Assembly (NCBI GenBank): GCA_030549495.1
Contig: JAUIRK010000871.1
Span: 124,001-188,000 of the forward strand
DNA from: Nectonema munidae
Taxonomy: Eukaryota; Nematomorpha; Nectonematoida; Nectonematidae
Length of the DNA stretch: 64,000 nucleotides
Direction: 5' to 3'
The position numbers were made by a program, and so were the translations under genes. The notes under the pieces were generated by a model. It worked only from the letters and a program-made list of their open reading frames with translations. It ran no database searches and was not told the origin of the DNA. Within the stretch, counting starts at the first letter, position 1; each line of letters begins with the position of its first letter. Positions 36,040-45,600 of the stretch are shown here, in pieces.

Positions 36040-37195
36040 GTTTTGAAACTTTTAAAATGCCTCCTCATTCTACTTGTATTTAAATCATTCAAAAAATATT
36101 TTTGTCAGTTAGTTTTTTTCGGCAACGACCTAAAAACTTTTAGCATTACGTTGCAGGTAAACATGGGTCTAATAGATCCAATACGCAGTGAGCACTCACA
36201 AAAACATATTATTTGTATGAAATGTAGTAAAAAAAAAATTTTTTTACAATTAAACAATAGTAAGTTTTTGTTCATTAACTATTGAACTTTGAAAAAGCTT
36301 CAAACAAATAGAGAAAACCTTTTTTTGAGGCGCTTCTTTTCACCCAAAAACACATTCAAAAAACACCTAAAAACTAGTTTTATTTGTAGTTTAAAGTAGT
36401 TTATTTGTAGTTTTATTCAATTGTTTTTTTTTTCTTTTTTATATATATTTTATCATGAACATAATATTTTAGTATGTAATGTACTAACTCTTGCTTTAGG
36501 CTTTACTAACTTTTAATATCCTTTACTTTTAAACTCAATTGATTAATTGTAATTTTTTGTTGAATTTCACTGATTATTTGATTTAAATAGTTTCTGTTGC
36601 TACATATGATGTTGTTTTTTGAATGTGTTTTTGGGTGAAAAGACGCACGCTTTTTTGTAGTAAATTGCTGAACTTTAATATTTCGGGCAATATAAAAAAT
36701 ATTTATAGTTACATATATGCACAAGAAATCATTAATTTAAAGGTTATAGATAAGCTAAATGTACAAAATATAAAAATTATCATAAACAAAAGAGTATTTG
36801 TGAAAACAAAAAGGCCGGGCCCGTTGGACTTTTTAGCTGAGCTCTAAATGTTACATTGATACTTTGAATTTTTTATTATTTTGAATAAAAAATTGAGTTT
36901 TAATGTTGGAGAATTCGGGTTTTATTTATTTCACATTCTCGAATTGGGATGTGGATATTGAATTACCAAGAGTTTCTAATGTGGACGCTATTGCGTTCTA
37001 TAGTCTTTTGACTTTTATTCTGAGCTTTATATATCAAAGAGACCCTGAGAAGAATGTTGGAGGAAAACTTATTTACTACATTCTGCATATTTTTGATAAA
37101 TAAATCTTAGTATGAAGTATGAGATGTTTAATTTTACTTTTTTTTATCATTGAATAATTGTTTTGTGAAAGCAAACTTTTATTTCAAAATATATT
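36040..37195. other. PiggyBac internal non-coding region
   Basis: Sequence between the Tigger insertion and the transposase. Contains the foldback repeat; small open frames here (for example 36903-37103) do not match anything I recognise. Confidence 0.5.
36331..36650. repeat. Foldback repeat with about 34-bp arms
   Basis: Left arm from about 36332 (CTTCTTTTCACCCAAAAAC and on) and right arm to about 36646 (GTTTTTGGGTGAAAAGACGC) are near-perfect inverted copies of each other, about 245 bp apart. Looks like a small foldback or MITE within the piggyBac element. Outer boundaries and target duplication are unclear. Confidence 0.65.
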
Positions 37196-37216
37196 GTGCA
37201 TTCTCACATTTTTAAG

Positions 37217-38542
37217 GATGATACTTTAAATAATTTGTTGGAGTTTATTGATACAGAAAAGATAACTGACTCCCAAATTTTCATTCAGCCGCCCATAAAT
37301 TGTACCGATGTGGTTACAGATGAAGATTCAGGAGACGAAGACATCGGCGATATAGACAATTTGACTGGAAATCAATTGCTGGCTGAAGGAACTTTGGTTT
37401 CAAGATGTGTGATTCACGATGATGATGATGATGATGATGATGATGATATTAATGATGATGATAGACAAACTAGTAATCAAATCGAACCAGTTAAAAGAAA
37501 AAAGTCTTTTCATTGGAACAGTGGTTGTGTTAATTTTCCTGTAGCAGAGTTTCATGCTATAGATGAAACGATGATACCGTATTATGGTCGTCAACATCTG
37601 AAACAGTTCATCAAAGGAAAGCCTCAAAGGTTTGGGTATAAGCAATGGTCAGATTGCATTCAATCTGGGTATTTAGTGAACTTTGATCTTTATCAAGGTA
37701 AATCGGAAAAAAGAAGTACAGGGTTAACTTTAGGGGAATCTGTAGTACTCAACTTTGTTGAGAAAAACAACAACAAGACCATCAACTCATACCATTATGT
37801 CATGGATAATTATTTTTCAACCTTGAACTTGTTTCAAATGATTAAAGAAAAAAAACAGACCATGACGGCTACCATAAAAAAGAACAGGCTGCTCAATTTT
37901 CCTAAAAAAAGTGAAAAAGATTTTAAAAAAGATCCCAGAGGGAGTTTTACGGCATACAATTCCTGTTCTTTTAACGTTTGTGAGTGGTTTGAAAATCGGG
38001 TTGTGATTTGTGGATCTAACAAGTATGGGGTAGAGCCACTAAATAAAATTTCACGATACTTGCGTACATTAAAAAGTAGGATAAAAATAAATCAGCCAAA
38101 GCTTTTAAATGTTTATAATCGAGAGATGGGGCATGTAGACAGAATGGACCAAAATCTCATGATTTATAAAAGTTGTTTAAGAGGAAAAAAATGGTATATG
38201 CCTATTGTAATGCATCTTTTTGATACATTGATCATACAAGCTTGGCTTGTGTACAGGTTGACCCCGAACCCTGAAAAAAAAGATCAACTTTTTTACCGCA
38301 GAATGGTGGCCCAAAGTTTATTAAAAACCTATGGAGTTTATCCTCAATCATCCAAGGCTCTCGCAAGTCCCAATCCTGCAGACATCACAAGATTCGACAA
38401 GACTGGACACTTGGTCACTCCGATTGAAGACAATAAAAGATTGAAATGTCGACATTGTCATTCTAAAACTCCCACAAAATGCATCAAATGCAATGTTGGA
38501 GTTCATGTGAAATGCTTTATCGCTTACCATACTAAAATTTAA
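37217..38542 (+). CDS. PiggyBac transposase, lacking part of the N-terminal half
   Basis: Open for about 440 codons. N-terminus acidic, with a run of ten Asp coded by GAT repeats (37420-37446), typical of the regulatory N-terminus. Then KRKKSFHWNSGC, and a direct jump to AVEFHAIDETMIPYYGR-like sequence (Asp at 37562-37564). Second Asp in VMDNYFSTLNLF, third in GHVDRMDQNLM. RGKKWYMPIVMHLFDTLII and LVYRL follow, and a C-terminal Cys-rich domain (CRHCHSKTPTKCIKCN) of the sort that binds terminal repeats. Roughly 150-200 residues expected between the acidic head and the first Asp are absent without loss of frame, so although the catalytic Asp residues remain, the copy is probably inactive. No early in-frame ATG; see the possible spliced start at 32913. 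Confidence 0.85.
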   Translation, partial: DDTLNNLLEFIDTEKITDSQIFIQPPINCTDVVTDEDSGDEDIGDIDNLTGNQLLAEGTLVSRCVIHDDDDDDDDDDINDDDRQTSNQIEPVKRKKSFHWNSGCVNFPVAEFHAIDETMIPYYGRQHLKQFIKGKPQRFGYKQWSDCIQSGYLVNFDLYQGKSEKRSTGLTLGESVVLNFVEKNNNKTINSYHYVMDNYFSTLNLFQMIKEKKQTMTATIKKNRLLNFPKKSEKDFKKDPRGSFTAYNSCSFNVCEWFENRVVICGSNKYGVEPLNKISRYLRTLKSRIKINQPKLLNVYNREMGHVDRMDQNLMIYKSCLRGKKWYMPIVMHLFDTLIIQAWLVYRLTPNPEKKDQLFYRRMVAQSLLKTYGVYPQSSKALASPNPADITRFDKTGHLVTPIEDNKRLKCRHCHSKTPTKCIKCNVGVHVKCFIAYHTKI

Positions 38543-38814
38543 AAAAATGTTTTAATAAAATTGTGTTTTGCTTTTACAAAATTTTTTGGGGTGTACGAAC
38601 GTCCCATATATGGTACGGCATTTTTTTTAAAAACGAAAAAACATTTTTTTTTATTGTACCCAAATTTCGTTTATTAGTAGTGTGTAAACTTTGATATATC
38701 ACTTTCATTAAATAAAACGAAATATTTTTGCTTCGGCATATCAGATAATCAAATTAAATGGACTTTTCGGCACTTGAAGGAACTATGCATTACTGACCTA
38801 TCGGCATGAAAGAG

Positions 38815-39105
38815 CTAATGTAACTCTTTTATCCATTTGATTTCTTAAGATACGCTCACTTCCTTTCCCTTTTAGTAAGAGTTTTTTCTTCTTTTTCTCT
38901 AATGTAACTCTTTTATCCATTTGATTTCTTAAGATACGCTCACTTCCTTTCCGTTTTAGTAAATTTTTTTCTTTTACTCTACTGTAACTCTTTTATCCAT
39001 TTGATTTCTTAAGATACGCTCACTTCCTTTCCCTTTTAGTAAGAGTCTTTTTCTCTACTGTAACTCTTTTACCCATTTGATTTCTTAAGATACTCTACTT
39101 TAATT
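38815..39105. repeat. Minisatellite array, right half
   Basis: About three and a half more units of the 75-84 bp repeat (AGATACGCTCACTTCC near 38847, 38931 and 39016, last unit decayed), continuing the array interrupted at 32615. Confidence 0.9.
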
Positions 39106-39137
39106 CCTGGAACACTTTTTTAAACAAGACATGTAAG

Positions 39138-40070
39138 TTGAGTTTCTTAAATTTGATTTCTTATCTATTTTTACTTGCATGTTATTATTTTTTTAGCTCT
39201 TCATCTACTATATTTAAAAGAATAAATGAAAGTTTTAAAGACATATTTATGCATTTTTATATAATTTTAAATAATTTTTCCTTCTATATTAATAATATTT
39301 TTAATTTTAATATGTTTAAGGGTTCACTGGAGAAATTGCAAGGCTATGTTAATGATCTTGAGATATTGAGAGTTCTGGATTCTACTTCGAGTATTACTCT
39401 ATATACATCGCCAATTGATACTAATTCTATCGCCATTATTGAAGCCTACAATTTGGGGAAAATTATTCCTTTAGCTACTTCTCCAAACGGTAACTGTTTG
39501 TTTAATTCTATTTCTGTTTTGTTATATGACAATGAGGAGTTTGCTGTTGTCTATAGGGTGTTAACAGCCTTAGAATTAATAAAAAAAACTACTACAAATA
39601 TCAAAATAATGATTATGAAAAGGTTTGTTCACCACAAGAGGCGATTAGAGATGTTTGTTTGAATAAAGGCTGGTCAAATATTTATACTCCGTGCTTTATC
39701 TACGGTTATAAAACGCCCTATTCGATTAGTTTATCCTCCCTATTGTTCTTATGATGATATAGCTCATTTTATTTTGAATCGACTTATTTATCCTCTAGAA
39801 TTTGATAATAAAAAGTTTTCTACATTTAATAATGTGAAAATTCTTTTTACTTGCACATCATTCGAACTAAATGGGAAGAATTATCCCAATCCTTTTGTAC
39901 CCTTGATTTCAATTGAAAAACATGCATCTTCCATGTCAACTGAGAATGTCAGTATGATATCTGAAAATATTGTGCATAAGAAAGAAACTTCCAATGACAT
40001 AGATGTTGAAAAAACAGGAATTGAAAAGGAAATTGTTTTTCGATTCTTTGATTACATAATTTTATTTTGA
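39138..40070 (+). pseudogene. Broken OTU/vertnin-like protein gene
   Basis: A hydrophobic, low-complexity start, then LATSPNGNCLFNSISVLLY (39475-39530), the D/N-G-N-C-L-F cysteine box of OTU-type proteases (first Asp replaced by Asn), then LTALELI. In other frames: NYYKYQNNDYEKVCSPQEAI at about 39.60 kb, CLNKGWSNI at 39.66 kb, and ALSTVIKRPIRLVYPPYC at about 39.69 kb, followed by ILNRLIYPLEFDNKKFSTFN. The R-P-I-R-x-V-Y-P box is typical of vertnin-like proteins, which are multicopy in several invertebrates. Two frame changes break it. Whether it was a host gene or cargo of a transposon is unknown. Confidence 0.6.
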
Positions 40071-40480
40071 TTATTTGACAAATATAATATTTAAAATCGT
40101 GCAAATTTCAAAGTATAGGTAATACCTTTTGTAACATCGTATGAGGTAGCAAAATATGAACAGAATGTTTGATATTTTTTGATTTTTTAAAGAATATTTT
40201 TTGATTCTTTGATTACAGAATTTTATTTTGATTATTTGATAAAATATATTATTTAATATCGTGAAAAAATTGCAAAAATATAGGTAATAAGTTATCTAAC
40301 ATCCTCTCCCCGAATGAGGTATATCAAATCTTACATCTAGCAAAATATGAACTGATAGGTTAGAAATGAATTATCGCGGTATACAGGTTGGAGATGAACC
40401 ATCGTAGTATACAGGTATAATGTATATAGGTAATAACTTATGTAGCATCGTCTCCCCGAATGAGGTATATCAAATCTTAC
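40030..40480. repeat. Direct duplications next to the 28-bp array
   Basis: A segment starting GATTCTTTGATTACA occurs at about 40039 and again at about 40202. A segment CCCCGAATGAGGTATATCAA occurs at about 40308 and again at about 40455. These overlapping direct copies suggest repeated local duplication. Confidence 0.7.
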
Positions 40481-40529
40481 ATCTAACAGAAAGTTGAACA
40501 TTGTCTCCCTAGTTATTTGTACATGGAAT

Positions 40530-40705
40530 AGAAACCATCGTAGTATACAGGTTGGAGATGAATCATCGTAGTATACAGGTTGGAGATGAATCATCGTAGT
40601 ATACAGGTTGGAGATGAATCATCGTAGTATATAGTTTGGAGATGAATCATCGTAGAATACAGGTTGGAGAAGAATCATCGTAATATACGGGTTGGAGATA
40701 ACACG
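40530..40705. repeat. 28-bp minisatellite
   Basis: Six tandem units of ATCGTAGTATACAGG + TTGGAGATGAATC with few differences, plus an isolated related unit at about 40371-40415. No coding sense. Confidence 0.9.
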
Positions 40706-40859
40706 CAAGTTGTCTACCCGCGTTCAACCGTACAGGTTATGAGAATCAAATATTTATGAAAAATTTATTCAATTATTTTATTTTATTTATAATTTTTTTT
40801 CATATTTTAATAATTATTTTATATCCTAATTTGAAAAATGAATTCCAAAAATTCAAGTT

Positions 40860-42240
40860 GAAGCGTTCAAAAAAATGAATCTATCTGGAAAAAGAACTTA
40901 AGTGTAATCTTCAAACAAAAGAGAGATTGTAAAATTCCATTAGTTGAATCTCTTTTCAAATTAACAAGAGTGGCAACAAACTACCAGTTCTTTGAAACTT
41001 TAATTTTTTATATAATAAAGAGAAAAGCCAAGACGAGCGGATCAAAATTATGATGGCTGATATTGAGCTTCTCTGGACACAAACTTTAGATTTTGTAATT
41101 CCTTCAATTTCTCTTATGAGAAAAAAGCTGAAAAATTTAATCAAACTGGAAAAGAAAAATAAAAAAGGCCATCTGAAAAGTTTATAGAAATCACTCTTTT
41201 GAAGTTATTTGATCTTACTAATGTCAATGGTATATGGAAAAATTCAGAAGATAAAGAATTATATAAAAAGCAACTTGAAAGTGAAGGAAAGGTAGGTTTT
41301 GGAAAAGGCATTATCAAGCTCAATTCATCCAAGAAAAAGAATTAGACTCAAAAATGTTGAAAACTTCTATCAAGCAAACTGAAACAATCTCTGATAATGA
41401 ATCATTATCTCTCGTCAAACCTTTTTCTTCATCATCGTCATGTGAAACTTACGAGCCAAAATACAAAAAAGGAATTACTGGTACGACAAGTCTTTTAGTG
41501 CGAAAAAATATTTAACTCACAAAGCTCATGAAATCCTTTGTGTATCAGAAATTAAGGTTATGATGTACCAGTGCCAAGACAATTATCCATATTGAAGAAA
41601 GTCATTAAAGAGATAAAGGAAATGAAAACTAAAATTTCCAGAGTTTTATCTAACAATGATTGTTTTTGTTTTCAGTTTGATGGGAAAATATTAAAAGGAG
41701 AAGAAAATAAAGCTTTGTATTCTCAATTGTAAGAGTGGCTCAGCAAAAGCTATTTACAGTGACCTGGAGAAAATAATCGACCAATTCAACGCGTGGAAAT
41801 ACATTTCAATGATAATTTGTGACACCACGGCTACCAACACAGGTTCTCAAATGTGAATAGTTAAAACGTGTTAAACTATCTTTTTCCTGAAAAAACAACA
41901 AAGCCGCAGTTGAGCAAAACTTATAGCCAGCTATTCTTAATTGACGTGCCTAAAAGTGATAATCTTGGATGGCGTGATGATTACAAGTTTTAATATAAAT
42001 TGTGCATGAGTTCTCAGTGGCCCTTAATCAACTGGAGAGCTTTGCCAAGTTTACATCAAGCGAGGTGGATTTCTAGGGCAATTTACGCACTCATTGGATT
42101 TTTTGTTGCCTAACTTGCGAGAGACTTTTGAGAATGCGTGTGAATTCATTTCCAACGATTGGGCAGACGTTTGTTTTCACTTCCAACATTATGATGAAGA
42201 GATATATGAGAAATTGTTGAAAGCCATTGAAAAGACCTAA
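40860..42240 (+). pseudogene. Degenerate transposase-like multicopy gene
   Basis: Frame-shifted remains. KVMMYQCQDNYPY near 41.55 kb; SDLEKIIDQFNAWKYISMII then CDTTATNTG near 41.82 kb; LGWRDDYKF-like near 41.97 kb; WPLINWRALPSLHQARW-like near 42.03 kb; LPNLRETFENACEFISNDW near 42.1 kb. This order (D-T-T-x-x-N-T-G, then G-W-R-D-D-Y-K-F, then N-W-R-A-L-P-S-L-H-x-A-R-W) matches a multicopy hypothetical protein family I recall from arthropods, probably hAT-derived. Many stops; inactive. Confidence 0.55.
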
Positions 42241-42338
42241 TGTATTAAAGCTTTAAAATCCTTCAGAACACATTAGAAAAGGGAGAAGTCGAGATTAGAT
42301 ATAGCCAGACGAATCAGAATTCCGAAAGAGCAATACAA

Positions 42339-42476
42339 TTAACCCATTTAAGGCAAATCAAAACAGACGATATCTAAAAACACGCAGACGATTTATATTC
42401 AAAGTCATTGAAAAAAGCAGACGAAGATGAAATTACTTATATTCCAAAATAGGAACATTGGCCGTAAATGGGTTAA
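42339..42476 (+). repeat. TTAA-flanked MITE, GCAGACGAT family, copy A
   Basis: TTAACCCATTTAAGGCAAAT at left and GGCCGTAAATGGGTTAA at right: TTAA duplications with inverted CCCATTTA ends. Inside are ACAGACGATATC, CGCAGACGATTT and GCAGACGAAGAT. About 90% like copy B at 48572. Confidence 0.88.
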
Positions 42477-42479
42477 TGG

Positions 42480-43755
42480 AGGAACTATATAACATATTTA
42501 AACATGAAGTTTATAGGAAAAAACGAATTCTGATTAATCGCAAATACAAATTTTTCTTTCTCAAAATAAACTTTAATATAAAATTGATTAAAAACCATTT
42601 TTTGAAAAATTAAATCATTTTTTAGTTAAATAAAATGAGTCATTTTTTCATTTTTTACCATAAAGGATTGGGAGGTTTTTTTGATAGCTTGGTCATTTTT
42701 ATTAAAATTCTCATTATTTTTATTTTGCAGAACATTTTCTTTTTCGATTCCTGATTTTTAAACATCCATGTCATTGCAAGTTTCTCTGTTATGCGCAATG
42801 TTTTCAGATATACTGTCATTCTCAGTTGACATGCAAGATACGTGTTTTTCAATTGAAACCAAGGGTACAAAATTATTGAAATAATTTTTCACATTATTAA
42901 ATGTAGACAATTTTTATTATCAAATTATATAGGATAAATAGCCGATTCAAAATAACATGAGCTATATTATCAAAAGAACAATTAGGCGGGTAAACTAATC
43001 GAATAGGTTTTTTATAATCGTTGAAGGGTCTTATAGTATAAGTTATAGACCACATATATTTTCAAACAAATATCCCTAACTACATCATTATAAAACTTAT
43101 ATAATGGAAGAAAAATAACATCAGTGTACGCAAAAGATTCAACAGCAAACTCCTCACTTTTATTTGACAAAACAAATAGAGTTGAATAAACAGTTATCTT
43201 GAGGAGAAGTTGCAGGGTAACTTCACTTAGATTGTGGGCAGAAGTAGTGGAGTGAGAAAGTGTATCGTGCGGCTTTGAAGTGAGTAGCTTTTCGAAAGAA
43301 CGTTCTCCTTTGATTTTAGTGATTTGATGTGCCTCTGCGACGGAACCAGTGAGTCCCTAATATTTATCCAATGTTTATCTATTTTCACATGTACACTTGT
43401 TATTATTTTGTCATGAAATGAAGTCATATGCACCTTTTATTATAAAACTGTTTATTTATCAGATTTGTTCTCATATTATGATGTTAATATCGACCATATA
43501 TTTTAAAACTGTTTATTTATCTTGTTATTTGTTTTTATAATAAAATTATAATTATTTTGTAAATTTTCTAAACAATTTTCATTTCTGATAAAAACCAATA
43601 TTTTGAACTGGTATATTTTAGTATTTCTAAATATGATTTTTATAGCTAAGGGATATGGAGAGAATATTTTTAAATATCTCGAATTTTTATCATGTGTCAA
43701 GGTTCCGAATATCTTTGTAATCTTCTAATATATAATAATTTCAAGCGAATCATAT
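42480..43755. other. Intergenic AT-rich DNA
   Basis: I see no gene or element here. Short open frames on the minus strand lack any recognisable motif. Confidence 0.55.
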
Positions 43756-43758
43756 CAC

Positions 43759-43798
43759 AGGTCTGGCAAGATCTCCGGTAAAACAACTTGCCAGACCT
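43759..43798. repeat. Perfect 12-bp hairpin
   Basis: AGGTCTGGCAAG and its exact inverse CTTGCCAGACCT separated by 16 nt. GC content of the stem is far above the neighbourhood. May be a fold-back transposon remnant or structural element; no target duplication seen. Confidence 0.8.
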
Positions 43799-43799
43799 T

Positions 43800-44610
43800 A
43801 TTATATAAAAATTGTAAAATAAAAAAACATTTAAAATAAAAATTTTCTAAAAATATTTTGCATACATATTAAGCAAACCATTTCAAAAATTCTACACAAA
43901 AGTTCAAGTCACTTAACTTAAAAATTGCAGTTTTATTTCATGAAAATAATATGATTGGTTGAAATGTTTATGTAATATATAATATTACTAATACTAATAA
44001 GACGATTTTTTTGGAAATGTTTACTTATTTGTTTTGAAGAAAAATTAAATTGTTTTCAATGTTCCTTTTTTGTATACGCTAGAATAATGTATTTTTGAAA
44101 AAAAATGGTTTTTTGATAACTGGACTTTATTTCTAAAAATTTGGTCTAAATTTTAGTAAAAAAAGTGACCACTTTTTATTGAAAACATAATGTGAAGATT
44201 AAAACAACAATTTTTTATTGAAAATGGTATCATAGGAAAGCTATACTCGTTGTGCTTAATATAGGCTATGTTTTACCAACAAAATATTTTCCATTTTGCA
44301 AAATATACTTTTATGTGAGGTCAGTTAACTTTTATCTAGTTCGAAAAAATACCGATAATTTTTTAATTAATAAATTAATTACATTTTTTTTGCATATTTA
44401 TAAAATATACCCAATATATAAAAATAATACGTTGAAAAAATTGTTTTTTTTATTTATTTATCAAATTTTCGATTTTAATATCTCATTTTAAAGGTAATAT
44501 TATACTAATTACGAAAATGTATAAATATTTTAAGTTTGAATTTTTTAAAATACTTTTTTGTCTCTTGATAAAATAAAAAAATTTCTAACTTTGACCGCAA
44601 AAAAATATAT
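43800..44610. other. Intergenic AT-rich DNA
   Basis: Nothing recognisable. The 79-codon open frame at 44252-44491 is low-complexity Phe/Lys/Ile and probably random. Confidence 0.55.
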
Positions 44611-44619
44611 AAGTCATTA

Positions 44620-45600
44620 CCAGGGCGAGTAAAAGTCAATAAAGTCAACTTTTATTTCCGTTTAGCAAAAACTCTTTTAAGATCTTTATTTGTTTAGTCT
44701 AAAAAATTTCTAACTAATTTAAAATTTTTAAGTCAATCAAAGTCAATTTTTCGAGATTAGGTCAATAAAGTCAATTTTTTATATTTAACACTTTTTGATT
44801 CAATGTGCCTAATTTTATTCCCAAATTTTTTATCATTGCATGTTTTTCACATCTTTTACACAAGTTTACCTTAAAAGTTAAGTTATCCTGCAAAATTGTA
44901 GATTACCGGCATTAAATCATTCAAAATTAGTAATAGAAAAAGACGTTCTCTTTTCAAACCTATCGGCAACACTTCAGTTCCAATTGTAATTAAGTTGACA
45001 AATTGGTTGCAAGCAGCCAAATATTTTCATTAAAATCTTTCAGCAGTGAAGAAATTAATGATGAAGATGATGGAATTTTATTGCCAAATATCAAGAAATT
45101 GTTAAAAAAGAAAATCTGTGTCAAAACTTGCTAACAATAATTAGAGAATATTCACGATTCATTGATTTAGTCGGAAAAAGTCAACATAGAGACCTTTTCA
45201 GTCAAAGATGCCTTTACTTGTTTCTTTAATATTATTTCATTTTCGAATGTGGCGTTGAAAGTTATCTTGAAAATAGATTCAAATAAAATCATGAATATGG
45301 AAAACTCTCAAATCTCTACCAGTACTTATCCCAAATAGCAAAATTGTCAAGTTTTAACTTTAGAAGTAGAAAGATCTTTTTCTAAACTGAAAAAATGGTC
45401 GAATTTTAAATCAGAAAATGTCATTAATTATATGTTGTTGTATTACAAAGTTATGGAATCTTTTGGTATTTTTCAATACTTTCTTTAAAGTCTTCATAGT
45501 TGTTCAATTCAATAAAAACTTTAAAAAGTCAATAAAGTCAATTTTTTCTCTCAGTAAAAGTCAATTTTTTCCAATTTTTTGAACCTACATAAACTCATAT
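44620..45600 (+). mobile_element. Deleted hAT transposon remnant
   Basis: The words AAAGTCAATAAAGTCAA and GTCAATTTTT repeat near the left (44.63-44.79 kb) and right (45.52-45.57 kb) sides. Between them, TLEVERSFSKLKKWSNFKSE and MLLYYKVM near 45.36-45.45 kb read as the hAT dimerisation motif (E-x-E-R-x-F-S). The remainder is broken. Terminal inverted repeats and target duplication were not resolved. Confidence 0.6.

Larger units (their letters stand above)
32616..38814 (+). mobile_element. PiggyBac-superfamily transposon, nested in minisatellite, with CTAA flanks
   Basis: A 6.2-kb element with inverted ends: CTCTTTTGTGCCGAAAGTC at left and, in inverse, CTCTTTCATGCCGATAGGTC at right. TGCCGAAAG-type words repeat inside both ends, likely transposase-binding sites. 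Flanks are CTAA at 32612-32615 and 38815-38818; joining the flanks recreates a normal minisatellite unit (TTTCTCTAATGTAACTC). It carries a piggyBac transposase remnant at 37217-38542. A complete Tigger (33697-36033) and probably a foldback repeat (36331-36650) inserted later. Confidence 0.85.

Noticed and set aside
36903-37103. 66-codon open frame just upstream of the piggyBac transposase
   Set aside because: No similarity to the missing transposase N-terminus and not in frame with it by any clear splice; treated as chance.
40860-42240. Worn multicopy gene considered as an intact host gene
   Set aside because: Many stops and frame changes within recognisable motifs; only a relic.
44252-44491. 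79-codon frame rich in Phe, Ile and Lys
   Set aside because: Composition matches random AT-rich DNA; no start context or partner exons.
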